16,245 bases of DNA from GCA-002282575 sp964606405 (GTDB lineage Bacteria > Pseudomonadota > Gammaproteobacteria > Thiomicrospirales > Thiomicrospiraceae), in assembly GCA_964606405.1 (NCBI GenBank), contig CAZSGH010000055.1, positions 1 to 16,245 of the forward strand, in the 5' to 3' direction. Positions 8,230 to 14,253 of this stretch are shown here, piece after piece. A program made the position numbers and the translations under genes. The notes under the pieces were generated by a model, which was given only the letters and a program-made list of their open reading frames with translations, did no database searches and was not told the DNA's origin. Each line of letters begins with the position of its first letter. Within the stretch, counting starts at the first letter, position 1.

Positions 8230-9171
8230 ATGATTTCTTTTCGTTTGTTGCCTGTTATCTTACTGGGTTTCGCTTCAAGCGTGTTTGCAGCGGATAACTA
8301 TCCCGAATCTTTGCTGTACAACAAGCCGATGAAGATCGCAGATAATGTCTATTCTGCTATTGGTGCAACCCAGCCTTATACCTATGCTAACTCGGGGCAT
8401 AACAATAATCTAACCTTCGTTATTGGTGAAAAAAGCGTTTTGGTGGTGAACGGTAGTTCATCTTATTTGTTAGCGAAAGCCCTACATGACGAGATCAAAA
8501 AAATAACCAATAAGCCAGTGAGTCATGTTGTCGATGAGAACGGTCAGCTTCATGCTGTGTTGGGCAACAACTATTGGAAAGAACAGGGCGCTAAGCTTAT
8601 TGCTCACGTTGATGCGCAAAAAGAGGTGGAGACGCACGGCGCAGAGGAACTGGCGCGCATGAAAGCGTTTAATAAAGAAAAGGGCGATAAAACCGCCTTG
8701 GTTCCTTTTGATCAAACCTTCGATAAAGAGATGACCATTGATTTGGGTGGCATCACTGCCAAGCTGATGTATTTTGGTCCATCGCATTCTTCTGGTGATA
8801 TTTCGGTTTATATTCCTGAGCGCAAGGTATTAATTGCAGGGGATATTGCCTTTCATCAGCGTATGATGCCAATTTTTGAAGAAACCAGCACCATCGCATG
8901 GCTTAAAACATGGAAAGACTTCACGGCTTTTGCCAAAGATAAGATCATCATTCCAGGGCATGGTGTGCCGACTGATTTTGCAACGGTCGATAAGACGACA
9001 CGCGGTTATTTAGAGTTCTTACATGCCGAAGTGCGTAAGTTAATTAAAGCGGGTGGAACCTTGGCGGACACCAGTAAAATTGATCAAAGTGCCTATAGTC
9101 ATTTACACACCTATAAAGAATTGTCGGCAACCAATGCGATGCGTGTATTTTCTGAATTAGAAATGGAGTAA
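8230..9171 (+). CDS. Secreted metallo-beta-lactamase-fold protein with degenerate zinc motif
   Basis: A 313-residue exported protein. The signal peptide ends SSVFA-AD (cleavage near 20/21), so it is periplasmic or secreted. It has the MBL-fold order of strands and loops seen in SoxH/quinoprotein-relay-type hydrolases. The usual HxHxDH zinc motif is replaced at residues 104-109 by N-G-Q-L-H-A, in the right context before VLGNNYW. His186 (SHSSGD), Asp205 (AGDIAF) and His244 (PGHG) are kept. Three of the six classic ligands are therefore missing and the aspartate is replaced by histidine, so normal two-zinc hydrolysis is doubtful. The strand-1 motif reads VVNGSS where an acidic residue (DTG-like) is common. 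The start has a good site, GAGGA, eight bases upstream. The divergent LysR gene probably controls it. The substrate is unknown; it could be a binding protein or a hydrolase with unusual metal use. Confidence 0.88.
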   Translation: MISFRLLPVILLGFASSVFAADNYPESLLYNKPMKIADNVYSAIGATQPYTYANSGHNNNLTFVIGEKSVLVVNGSSSYLLAKALHDEIKKITNKPVSHVVDENGQLHAVLGNNYWKEQGAKLIAHVDAQKEVETHGAEELARMKAFNKEKGDKTALVPFDQTFDKEMTIDLGGITAKLMYFGPSHSSGDISVYIPERKVLIAGDIAFHQRMMPIFEETSTIAWLKTWKDFTAFAKDKIIIPGHGVPTDFATVDKTTRGYLEFLHAEVRKLIKAGGTLADTSKIDQSAYSHLHTYKELSATNAMRVFSELEME

Positions 9172-9303
9172 TCTTATCGCTATCGTTAACTTATTTCCTG
9201 TTTAATGGCTGCTTACCACTTCAAGGGAATCTCTAAAACATCGTTTTGCTTGTTGTTAGGCTTTCCAAGTGTGTTCTTTTTCACCAGCCAATAAACAAAA
9301 AAT

Positions 9304-9349
9304 AGGAAGGCCTGAAAATAGGCGTAAGCCGTATCTTTCAGGTCTTTCT
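9304..9349 (+). other. Long RNA hairpin with GUAA tetraloop (terminator or small-RNA element)
   Basis: The arm 9304-9317 pairs with 9336-9349 over 14 positions, two of them G-U. After a bulged C9335, ATA (9318-9320) pairs with TAT (9332-9334). After a bulged G9331, GGC (9321-9323) pairs with GCC (9328-9330), closing a GTAA loop (9324-9327) of GNRA type. This gives about 20 base pairs. The two wobbles are G-U only in a plus-strand transcript and would be C-A mismatches on the other strand. CTTTTT follows five bases later (9354-9359), which is looser than a standard terminator. It may end MBL transcription or be part of an RNA gene. Confidence 0.55.
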
Positions 9350-9428
9350 TAGGCTTTTTAATCCAGATAGGCTGCTAGGAAGGACAATACCTTTTTGTAA
9401 CGATTGTTGCGATTTATTCTGCGGCTTT

Positions 9429-9457
9429 TTGTTTTTTGCTGCATAAACTGGTATATC
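9429..9457 (+). promoter_or_regulatory. Possible extended -10 promoter before the 269-residue gene
   Basis: TTGTTT (9429-9434), a 17-base spacer, and TATATC (9452-9457) preceded by TG at 9449-9450 (extended -10). The region is A+T-rich and about 60 bases upstream of the start codon. The match is weak and made by eye. Confidence 0.3.
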
Positions 9458-9517
9458 ATACGAGAATAATATTAAGTATTTTTTCATGCTTATCTCTGGC
9501 CAGTAAGGTGGTGTGTT

Positions 9518-10327
9518 ATGTCGTCTATTCGAAATGAATCTGAATCTGAGTCGCTGTTATTGATGCATCATTATGCGGAGCATCTTTTTGTGGAGTTGTT
9601 TCGTCGTTTACATGCTCAGGTGGTTGAGCACAAAGTCAGTATGGTTAGTGCGATTCATGTTGCGCGTGAAATTAGTCATGATGAAGTGTATCTTGCCGAT
9701 TTGCAAAGAGAAGGACAGTCTTTAGAGCAGCTCGTGTCGGTTGAGTTTTCGGACATGCGCACAGCGAGTTTTAAGCGTTTTGTTATGCATCAGTTTTTAC
9801 AACATGCAACACTTGACACACAGCTGGTTGAGAACCATCGTTATTGGTTACTACACTTCATCGAAATTATTGAAACCGCTTTAGGTCAGTACCGATTTGA
9901 TGAGTCGCAGCGCGTTTGTGATGCACTCTTCGAGCAAGAAAAAGATAATCGTCATTTTCGTTATCGTTATTTTTTAACGCACGATGTGCCGATGATGGAA
10001 TATGTTTTTCTCATGATGCATTTGGCCGTTTTTTTAGAAAACAACCCTAAACATCGCATTAATTGGTTGTTTAAATCCATGGAGTCGAGTCCTACCACAC
10101 GGGTTGAAAAAGGTGTATCGATTCATGTTTCATCATCATTGTCGCCACCGACAGAGCGCAATATCGCTCAGTTCCTGCTAGGTATTTTTGAGCATCTACT
10201 GAGTGATATTACCGCTAAAAACCTAGTGGCATTTATTCATCAAAAAATACCGCAATTAGCAACCGAGCCAGATGCGTTGCTCAAACAGCTTATGGAGGAC
10301 ATTAAGCTGTTACATCCAACGTTATAA
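9518..10327 (+). CDS. Uncharacterised cytoplasmic protein, 269 residues
   Basis: I do not recognise the family. The frame is convincing: AAGG lies nine bases before the ATG, it spans 810 bases without interruption, and its composition is that of a real protein. There is no signal peptide or membrane segment, so it is probably cytoplasmic. It looks almost entirely helical and is rich in His, Phe, Leu and Glu. The N-terminal third is especially histidine-rich (LLLMHHYAEHLF, LHAQVVEH). A low-complexity Ser/Pro linker near residues 203-212 (VSSSLSPP) separates a C-terminal helical segment of about 55 residues. It has only one cysteine and no nucleotide-binding or catalytic motif that I can see. 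It stands alone between a 346-bp gap and an exported thioredoxin-like gene 83 bases downstream. Its A+T-richer wording could hint at a different origin, but nothing mobile is nearby. Confidence 0.8.
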   Translation: MSSIRNESESESLLLMHHYAEHLFVELFRRLHAQVVEHKVSMVSAIHVAREISHDEVYLADLQREGQSLEQLVSVEFSDMRTASFKRFVMHQFLQHATLDTQLVENHRYWLLHFIEIIETALGQYRFDESQRVCDALFEQEKDNRHFRYRYFLTHDVPMMEYVFLMMHLAVFLENNPKHRINWLFKSMESSPTTRVEKGVSIHVSSSLSPPTERNIAQFLLGIFEHLLSDITAKNLVAFIHQKIPQLATEPDALLKQLMEDIKLLHPTL

Positions 10328-10345
10328 CGGCGCTCCGTTGGATGT
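10312..10345. repeat. 10-bp inverted repeat spanning a stop codon
   Basis: ACATCCAACG (10312-10321) and CGTTGGATGT (10336-10345) are perfect complements around a 14-base loop that contains the TAA of the upstream gene. A small GCCG-CTTT-CGGC hairpin (10348-10359) follows, and a run of seven T occurs at 10375-10381. The T run is too far from either stem for a classic intrinsic terminator, so this may instead protect the 3' end of the mRNA or act as an imperfect terminator. Confidence 0.5.
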
Positions 10346-10410
10346 GTGCCGCTTTCGGCTGGTTTGCAGTGTGGTTTTTTTAATTTGTAACAAGTAAAGG
10401 CGTCTTAATT

Positions 10411-10824
10411 ATGAAACGCATTTCGATGATGTTGTTTGCGGGATGGTTGTTGAGCGCTCCTGCCATCGCGCGCGATGATTGGCAACTGCTTTTGTTCACC
10501 ATCCCTGGCTGTACTTACTGTCAAACGATGTTGCATCAGGTCATAGAGCCGATGATCGACGAAGGGAAAATTAGAGCGAATCAGTTTGAAGAGGTTCTTG
10601 AGAAAAGCGATGCTGACTGGCAGTATGTGCGCGGCGTTGGCTATCAGCAAATTCGAGTCTTAAAAAAGCGTTATCAAACCAGTCTGTTTCCTACGTTAGT
10701 GGTTATTGATGGTAGCGGCAATAAATTGGGTGATAATCTTGTGGGCATGACCAGTGTCGAACATTATCGTGCGAAAATGGATGTGTTAGTCGGTCAGTTA
10801 AATGCCATGAAGAAGGTGGATTAA
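10411..10824 (+). CDS. Exported thioredoxin-like protein with CTYC active site
   Basis: A 137-residue thioredoxin-fold protein. The signal peptide ends APAIA (cleavage after 20), which places it in the periplasm; the mature chain is about 117 residues. The redox motif C34-T-Y-C37 follows the typical first strand (WQLLLFTIPGC), and the cis-proline is Pro94 (SLFPTLVVID), so it should be able to exchange disulfides. It resembles SoxW/TlpA-type or short DsbC-catalytic-like domains. It lacks a dimerisation domain, so it is unlikely to be DsbC itself. AAAGG lies ten bases before the ATG. The next gene starts 130 bases downstream on the same strand. The proteins encoded further on have paired cysteines that could be its substrates, but that link is inferred from gene order only. 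Confidence 0.85.
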   Translation: MKRISMMLFAGWLLSAPAIARDDWQLLLFTIPGCTYCQTMLHQVIEPMIDEGKIRANQFEEVLEKSDADWQYVRGVGYQQIRVLKKRYQTSLFPTLVVIDGSGNKLGDNLVGMTSVEHYRAKMDVLVGQLNAMKKVD

Positions 10825-10954
10825 GCTTTTCGTCGTACAAAGCGGGCATACAGATAGCATCTCCTTCGCTAAAAAATATATTTGTAACGCGCTGTGCTTT
10901 TTCGATCATATTTGCTCTAGAATGTTGGTGTCGATAAATACAGGGAGAAGGGTG

Positions 10955-11545
10955 ATGGTCGTGCGATCTTATTTGCTGATATCTGGCGTGTTTCTGCTCT
11001 TGTCGGGTTGTTCTAGCACACCGAGTCCGCAAGCAGAGTTTGCAAAGCAGCAGCAACAGCAAGAAGCCAAGCAGGTTGAGCGAAATGCAAAAACGTTGGC
11101 CGATATGCCTTCGTGGTTTCTAGATTATCAACCTAGTGATGATACCGGCGTCTATGCGGTGGGGTCTAGCTTTTCAGATGACCCTCAAGCAGCACTAGAA
11201 GATGCGCGAACCTTGGCGCTTGCTGAAATTGCCCGTAGTACCTCGGCACGTGTTTCGGCGCAGAAGTCACAGGTACAACGCAAAGATACGGCTGGGCAAA
11301 GTAAGAATAGTAGTGAGTTGGTTGTTGATGAGTTTGTTGCTTCGCAAAACATGGCAGGCTATAAGGTTGTTAAGCGAGAAATCAAACCAGAGGGCAAACA
11401 TTTTCGTGCCTATGTCATGTTGTTTTTCCCTAATGATCGCCTGAAAACAGAAGAGAACCAGAATCTTAAGGCGAGTCATCAGGCTTTGGTTGATCGTGTC
11501 AATCGAGAGCAAATGAAGACGGTTGAGTTGGTTTCAACGCCTTAA
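10955..11545 (+). CDS. LPP20-family outer-membrane lipoprotein
   Basis: A 196-residue lipoprotein. The signal peptide ends in a lipobox LLSGC with the acylated Cys19 followed by Ser, so Lol sorting to the outer membrane is expected. A Gln-rich tether (AKQQQQQEAKQ, about 29-40) leads to an LPP20-type domain (about 50-165): MPSWFLDYQPSDDTGVYAVG, AALEDARTLALAEIARS and YKVVKREIKPEGKHFRAYVM. The family includes Helicobacter Lpp20 and the flagellar outer-membrane-disc protein FlgP. An ATG at 10922 is in frame, but GGGAGAAGG (10943-10951) fits the ATG at 10955, which also gives a normal signal peptide. A TAGAAT -10-like box lies at 10918-10923, without a clear -35. It is the first gene of a compact three-gene set; four bases separate it from the next gene. 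Its function here is unknown. Confidence 0.88.
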   Translation: MVVRSYLLISGVFLLLSGCSSTPSPQAEFAKQQQQQEAKQVERNAKTLADMPSWFLDYQPSDDTGVYAVGSSFSDDPQAALEDARTLALAEIARSTSARVSAQKSQVQRKDTAGQSKNSSELVVDEFVASQNMAGYKVVKREIKPEGKHFRAYVMLFFPNDRLKTEENQNLKASHQALVDRVNREQMKTVELVSTP

Positions 11546-11549
11546 TCTT

Positions 11550-12779
11550 ATGTTCAAACAGTTGATATTGATTGGGCTGCTGTTCGTGGGCAGCAGCCTT
11601 AATGCGTGGGTTTGCGCGGTCGAACTTACGGGGGTGGGTGACTATGTCGCCCCGTCGGATGTTGCGCAGGAAGACGCTTTTCGCTTTGCGCGTAACAGAG
11701 CCTTAGCAGATGCTAGCGAGCAGGCGAGTACATTGGTTGAAAGTAACGTCACTTTGGTTAAGTCTGGACAGCAGCAGTGGGCAAGACAAGAGGTTCGTCA
11801 GCTATCAGCTAGTTTGCTACATGTTAAAGACATGCAAAAAACAAAGGAAAAAACATCAGATGGCATTCGCTATCATGTTGTTGTGACGGCAGACTTTGAT
11901 GACGCGCAGCAACACACCTTACAAGCTTATTTAGCCGACAATCAGGACTTGCGTAAACAACTTCAAGATCTTGCGGCGGAGCAGAATGCGTTGCAAAACA
12001 GCATTAATTACACGCAGAAAGTCAAACAAGTGGCAGATCAGGTGCAAAACGATATTGATCGTCGTGAGCGTCCACAATTACTGATCGGCCGTTATGAGCA
12101 AAAGCTACTCGATACGAAGAGTTGGCTTAGTGCGCAGCAGCGACAGCATTTAGATATTGCATTACAAACGGTCGAGATGCAACAAGCGATTGAGCGCAAT
12201 AAGAAGGCACAAGAGCAGGAGCGTCAGCGTATCGCTGCTAATATGGCTGCTGCACGCAAAACCGCGAGCGAACAGGATGCGAAACAAGTTGCTAATATGC
12301 GCTATATCTCCGCTCAGCGAATTCAACGCTTTGTTCAGCAACACATGCCGCTTAGAACGGAGGATATGGACGTTAAACCAATAAATGAGGAACAAGTTAG
12401 TGTTCGCTATCGTTTGGTTTGGCAGATGGTAACAGAGGATATAGAACGGCTTTGTCAGTTGTTTTATGACGGAGGTTTGGCAGAGCAATGCAAGGTTTCT
12501 GAGGGTAATACATCGGTAACCATAAAGGTAAAACAGGCGTTGCTGACGGGTTTGTTTTTACCTTTTTCCGAGCATAAAAGTGTGTGGAAAAATCCGAGCT
12601 TAACACTGTTCACGCAACATAGCACAACCCCAAGCCCTGAAATATTTGCACTCGATAAAGGTGGCGTTGTGCTGATTAAGGTTGCAGGCAGCTTGCCGAT
12701 GATGTTAACGACCCAAACAACTAAGGCGAGAGAGCTTATGGCGGGTGGACAAGATTTGATCGGTGGTAAATGGCAATGA
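11550..12779 (+). CDS. Periplasmic coiled-coil protein with FlgT/LPP20-like N-terminal domain
   Basis: A 409-residue exported protein that I cannot assign to a named family. The signal peptide is MFKQLILIGLLFVGSSLNAWVCA, given here in two parts: charged start MFKQ, then the hydrophobic core to Ala19 or Ala23. Residues about 24-120 (VELTGVGDYVAPSD, then FRFARNRALADASEQAS and GIRYHVVVTADF) have the layout of FlgT-N and LPP20 domains: an alpha helix rich in Ala plus strands. A long coiled coil covers about 125-250, rich in Gln, Lys, Glu and Ala. The C-terminal domain (about 250-409) is unrecognised and contains the only two mature cysteines, Cys302 and Cys314. An in-frame TTG at 11523 would start inside the previous gene. 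The ATG at 11550 gives a proper signal peptide but has no clear ribosome site, so coupling to the upstream gene is likely. It ends in an ATGA overlap with the next gene. Confidence 0.8.
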   Translation: MFKQLILIGLLFVGSSLNAWVCAVELTGVGDYVAPSDVAQEDAFRFARNRALADASEQASTLVESNVTLVKSGQQQWARQEVRQLSASLLHVKDMQKTKEKTSDGIRYHVVVTADFDDAQQHTLQAYLADNQDLRKQLQDLAAEQNALQNSINYTQKVKQVADQVQNDIDRRERPQLLIGRYEQKLLDTKSWLSAQQRQHLDIALQTVEMQQAIERNKKAQEQERQRIAANMAAARKTASEQDAKQVANMRYISAQRIQRFVQQHMPLRTEDMDVKPINEEQVSVRYRLVWQMVTEDIERLCQLFYDGGLAEQCKVSEGNTSVTIKVKQALLTGLFLPFSEHKSVWKNPSLTLFTQHSTTPSPEIFALDKGGVVLIKVAGSLPMMLTTQTTKARELMAGGQDLIGGKWQ

Positions 12780-13588
12780 AGTTGTTGACTCATTCGTTGA
12801 TGGGCGTTTTGTGCTCGACCCTTTTGGTCTTGCTGTCAGGTTGTAGCAGTATCGAAACCAGTCAGCGTTTATCATTAGTTATGTCGGCAAAGAGCAACCC
12901 TGTTGGCACCGATACGGTTGCTAAATATAGTTGGACCGATAAGCCCTATATCACCCCGATTCATGCGGGACTTAGCGCTCTTCCGATGAAAGGCAAGTTT
13001 GTCCGTTTGAATATTGGCGATGAGGTTTGCGGTAAGCTCAAGTTGGACAATAATGCCATACAGGATGACAATGCTGCTGATGTGCTCATTGATGCGACTT
13101 GGCAGAACGTGGGCAGCGATAAATTACTGACCATTTTGAATGGGCTGCAAGATCGTGTACACGTGCCGAGTGTTAAGGCAATTAGCGCAACGCCAACAAA
13201 AATACAGGCTAGTCAGGTTGTTGCCGGTGCGATTGTTGCGCCCATTTACCTTGCTGTGGGGGTGATTGCTGCCCCCCTTTATCTCTTGACGGGTGAGGCA
13301 TTTAAAGATCAGGAGCCTAGGGATATTGAAAAACGTAAAGCCTTTATTTCAGATCGGTTGATTACCAGCGATAATACTGTTTCATTTGCCTTGCTCAACG
13401 TGCGACTCACTAACCGTAAAGAACAGCTATTGTTCCCAGTAAGTACACCCTCTTTACCAGAGGACTGGGAGCAGCCACTTGATTATGTGTTGCTCTTTGC
13501 TATCGATGCACCTGACAATGAATTAGGTCGGATGGGATTGTGTGGTATTCCTGCAAAGCGTCAATTGCCACCATTAACCCTTCGCTAG
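12776..13588 (+). CDS. Outer-membrane lipoprotein of unknown function with hydrophobic repeat
   Basis: A 270-residue lipoprotein that I do not recognise. The signal peptide ends in lipobox LLSGC (Cys23) followed by Ser-Ser, so outer-membrane sorting is expected. The mature protein has exactly two further cysteines, Cys85 and Cys256, far apart in sequence. Residues about 148-171 form a strongly hydrophobic stretch with a near repeat of period 11 (APIYL at 155-159, APLYL at 166-170), unusual in a soluble lipoprotein and suggestive of membrane insertion or packing. The rest looks like beta-rich domains (KFVRLNIGDEVCGKLKLD; VSFALLNVRLTN). An ATG at 12770 is also in frame, but GGTGG at 12762-12766 and the ATGA overlap with the previous stop favour 12776. 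It is the last gene of the set, 19 bases from the convergent Lrp-type gene. Confidence 0.8.
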   Translation: MKLLTHSLMGVLCSTLLVLLSGCSSIETSQRLSLVMSAKSNPVGTDTVAKYSWTDKPYITPIHAGLSALPMKGKFVRLNIGDEVCGKLKLDNNAIQDDNAADVLIDATWQNVGSDKLLTILNGLQDRVHVPSVKAISATPTKIQASQVVAGAIVAPIYLAVGVIAAPLYLLTGEAFKDQEPRDIEKRKAFISDRLITSDNTVSFALLNVRLTNRKEQLLFPVSTPSLPEDWEQPLDYVLLFAIDAPDNELGRMGLCGIPAKRQLPPLTLR

Positions 13589-13607
13589 CCGCTAGGTTTC
13601 GTCTTGA

Positions 13608-14051
13608 TTATGCACTACGTCGTAACACAAAACTGGTATGCACCCCGCTAACCCCTTCGATGCGGGTAATGCGGTGTAATAACAGTTCTTGATAGGCTTG
13701 CATGTCTTTCACTTGCACTTTCAGTTGATAGTCGGCAGATTGCCCTGTAATGAGCAGGCACTCCAGTACTTCGGGCAGTACACTCACGCTGCGCTCGAAA
13801 TTATCAAAACGTTCTGGGGTGTGCTTATCCATCGAAATATGAATTAATGCCATCAGCGACAAACCCAGCTTTTCGGCATTGATGATGGCTTTGTAGCCAG
13901 CAATAATACCCGCGTCTTCTAATGCTTTCACGCGTCGTAAGCAGGGCGAGGGCGATAAGCCAATGCGCTCGGCCAATTCTTGATTGGTTAAGCGTCCGTT
14001 AGCTTGTAGCTCGGATAAAATAGCTTGGTCGAATTTGTCTAAGTTGTGCAT
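13608..14051 (-). CDS. Lrp/AsnC-family transcriptional regulator
   Basis: A 147-residue regulator with the standard two-part build. The N-terminal winged helix-turn-helix is at about residues 4-52 (FDQAILSELQANGRLTNQEL, then IGLSPSPCLRRVKALEDAGI). The C-terminal RAM/AsnC ligand-binding and oligomerisation domain is at about 65-142 (LPEVLECLLITGQSADYQLK; RIEGVSGVHTSFVLRR). The GQSADYQLKV loop is the usual effector-site region. Members bind amino acids and form dimers and octamers; the effector here is unknown. The gene converges on the lipoprotein gene with a 19-base gap. Upstream, a TTGTAG-N18-TACAAT promoter (minus strand) adjoins a G-quadruplex motif. No strong ribosome binding site is visible. 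The neighbours do not reveal its target. Confidence 0.94.
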   Translation of the reverse strand: MHNLDKFDQAILSELQANGRLTNQELAERIGLSPSPCLRRVKALEDAGIIAGYKAIINAEKLGLSLMALIHISMDKHTPERFDNFERSVSVLPEVLECLLITGQSADYQLKVQVKDMQAYQELLLHRITRIEGVSGVHTSFVLRRSA

Positions 14052-14096
14052 GGTGTATTCAGTGCTCGTGTTTGTTGGTGTGTTGTATTTTTATTC

Positions 14097-14126
14097 ATTG
14101 TAACGGGGACTTCTAATAACCTACAA
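14097..14126 (-). promoter_or_regulatory. Likely promoter of the Lrp/AsnC gene
   Basis: On the minus strand, TTGTAG (14126-14121), an 18-base spacer and TACAAT (14102-14097, five of six consensus bases) would start transcription near 14090, about 40 bases before the ATG. The -35 box overlaps the left arm of the TACAAGG/CCTTGTA inverted repeat and touches the G-quadruplex motif. Confidence 0.45.
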
Positions 14127-14169
14127 GGGTTGGGGGGCTGGGGGAAGGGGAGTATTAAAAAACCTTGTA
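14122..14169. repeat. Inverted repeat enclosing a G-quadruplex motif
   Basis: TACAAGG (14122-14128) pairs perfectly with CCTTGTA (14163-14169). Past a bulged G14129, TT (14130-14131) can also pair with AA (14161-14162). Between the arms lies the motif GGG-TT-GGGGGG-CT-GGGGG-AA-GGGG (14127-14150), four G runs of at least three with two-base loops. This satisfies the standard rule for an intramolecular quadruplex, on the plus strand. The hairpin and the quadruplex share G127-129 and would compete. Whether either forms in vivo is not known. Confidence 0.65.
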
Positions 14170-14217
14170 ACTCATTGATTAATCCCTTCCACCAGAGGAT
14201 AAATAAACTTGGGAGCG

Positions 14218-14246
14218 CTAAAAATTCCACGAAGTGGGGTTTTTAG
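14218..14246. terminator. Bidirectional intrinsic terminator after the YbbP-like permease gene
   Basis: CTAAAAA (14218-14224) pairs with TTTTTAG (14240-14246). Inside it, CCAC (14227-14230) and GTGG (14234-14237) close a GAA loop, with TT opposite GG as two U-G pairs on the plus strand. The stem ends in five T on the plus strand and in five T on the minus strand too. It starts eight bases beyond the permease stop codon, which reads on the minus strand, so that gene is the evident client. Confidence 0.75.
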
Positions 14247-14253
14247 AGGTGCC

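Larger units (their letters stand above)
9172..9517. other. 346-bp A+T-rich intergenic region without a gene
   Basis: I find no convincing open frame on either strand. The region holds the long hairpin at 9304-9349, a nine-base direct repeat (TTAGGCTTT at 9256 and 9349), T-rich runs near 9355 and 9427-9437, and a possible promoter at 9429-9457 for the next gene. It separates the MBL gene from an unrelated reading frame and may carry a terminator or a small RNA. Confidence 0.7.

Noticed and set aside
9256..9357. Nine-base direct repeat TTAGGCTTT flanking about 84 bases, as possible target duplications of a small mobile element
   Set aside because: There are no terminal inverted repeats at the inner edges and no transposase; nine bases can recur by chance in an A+T-rich gap.
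10922..10954. Upstream ATG start for the LPP20 lipoprotein
   Set aside because: It would put eleven polar residues before the signal peptide and overlaps a likely -10 box, while a strong ribosome site serves the ATG at 10955.
14046..14246. 66-codon plus-strand open frame in the lrp-permease gap
   Set aside because: It begins opposite the lrp start, runs through the G-rich motif and the terminator stem, and has no ribosome site or protein-like character.
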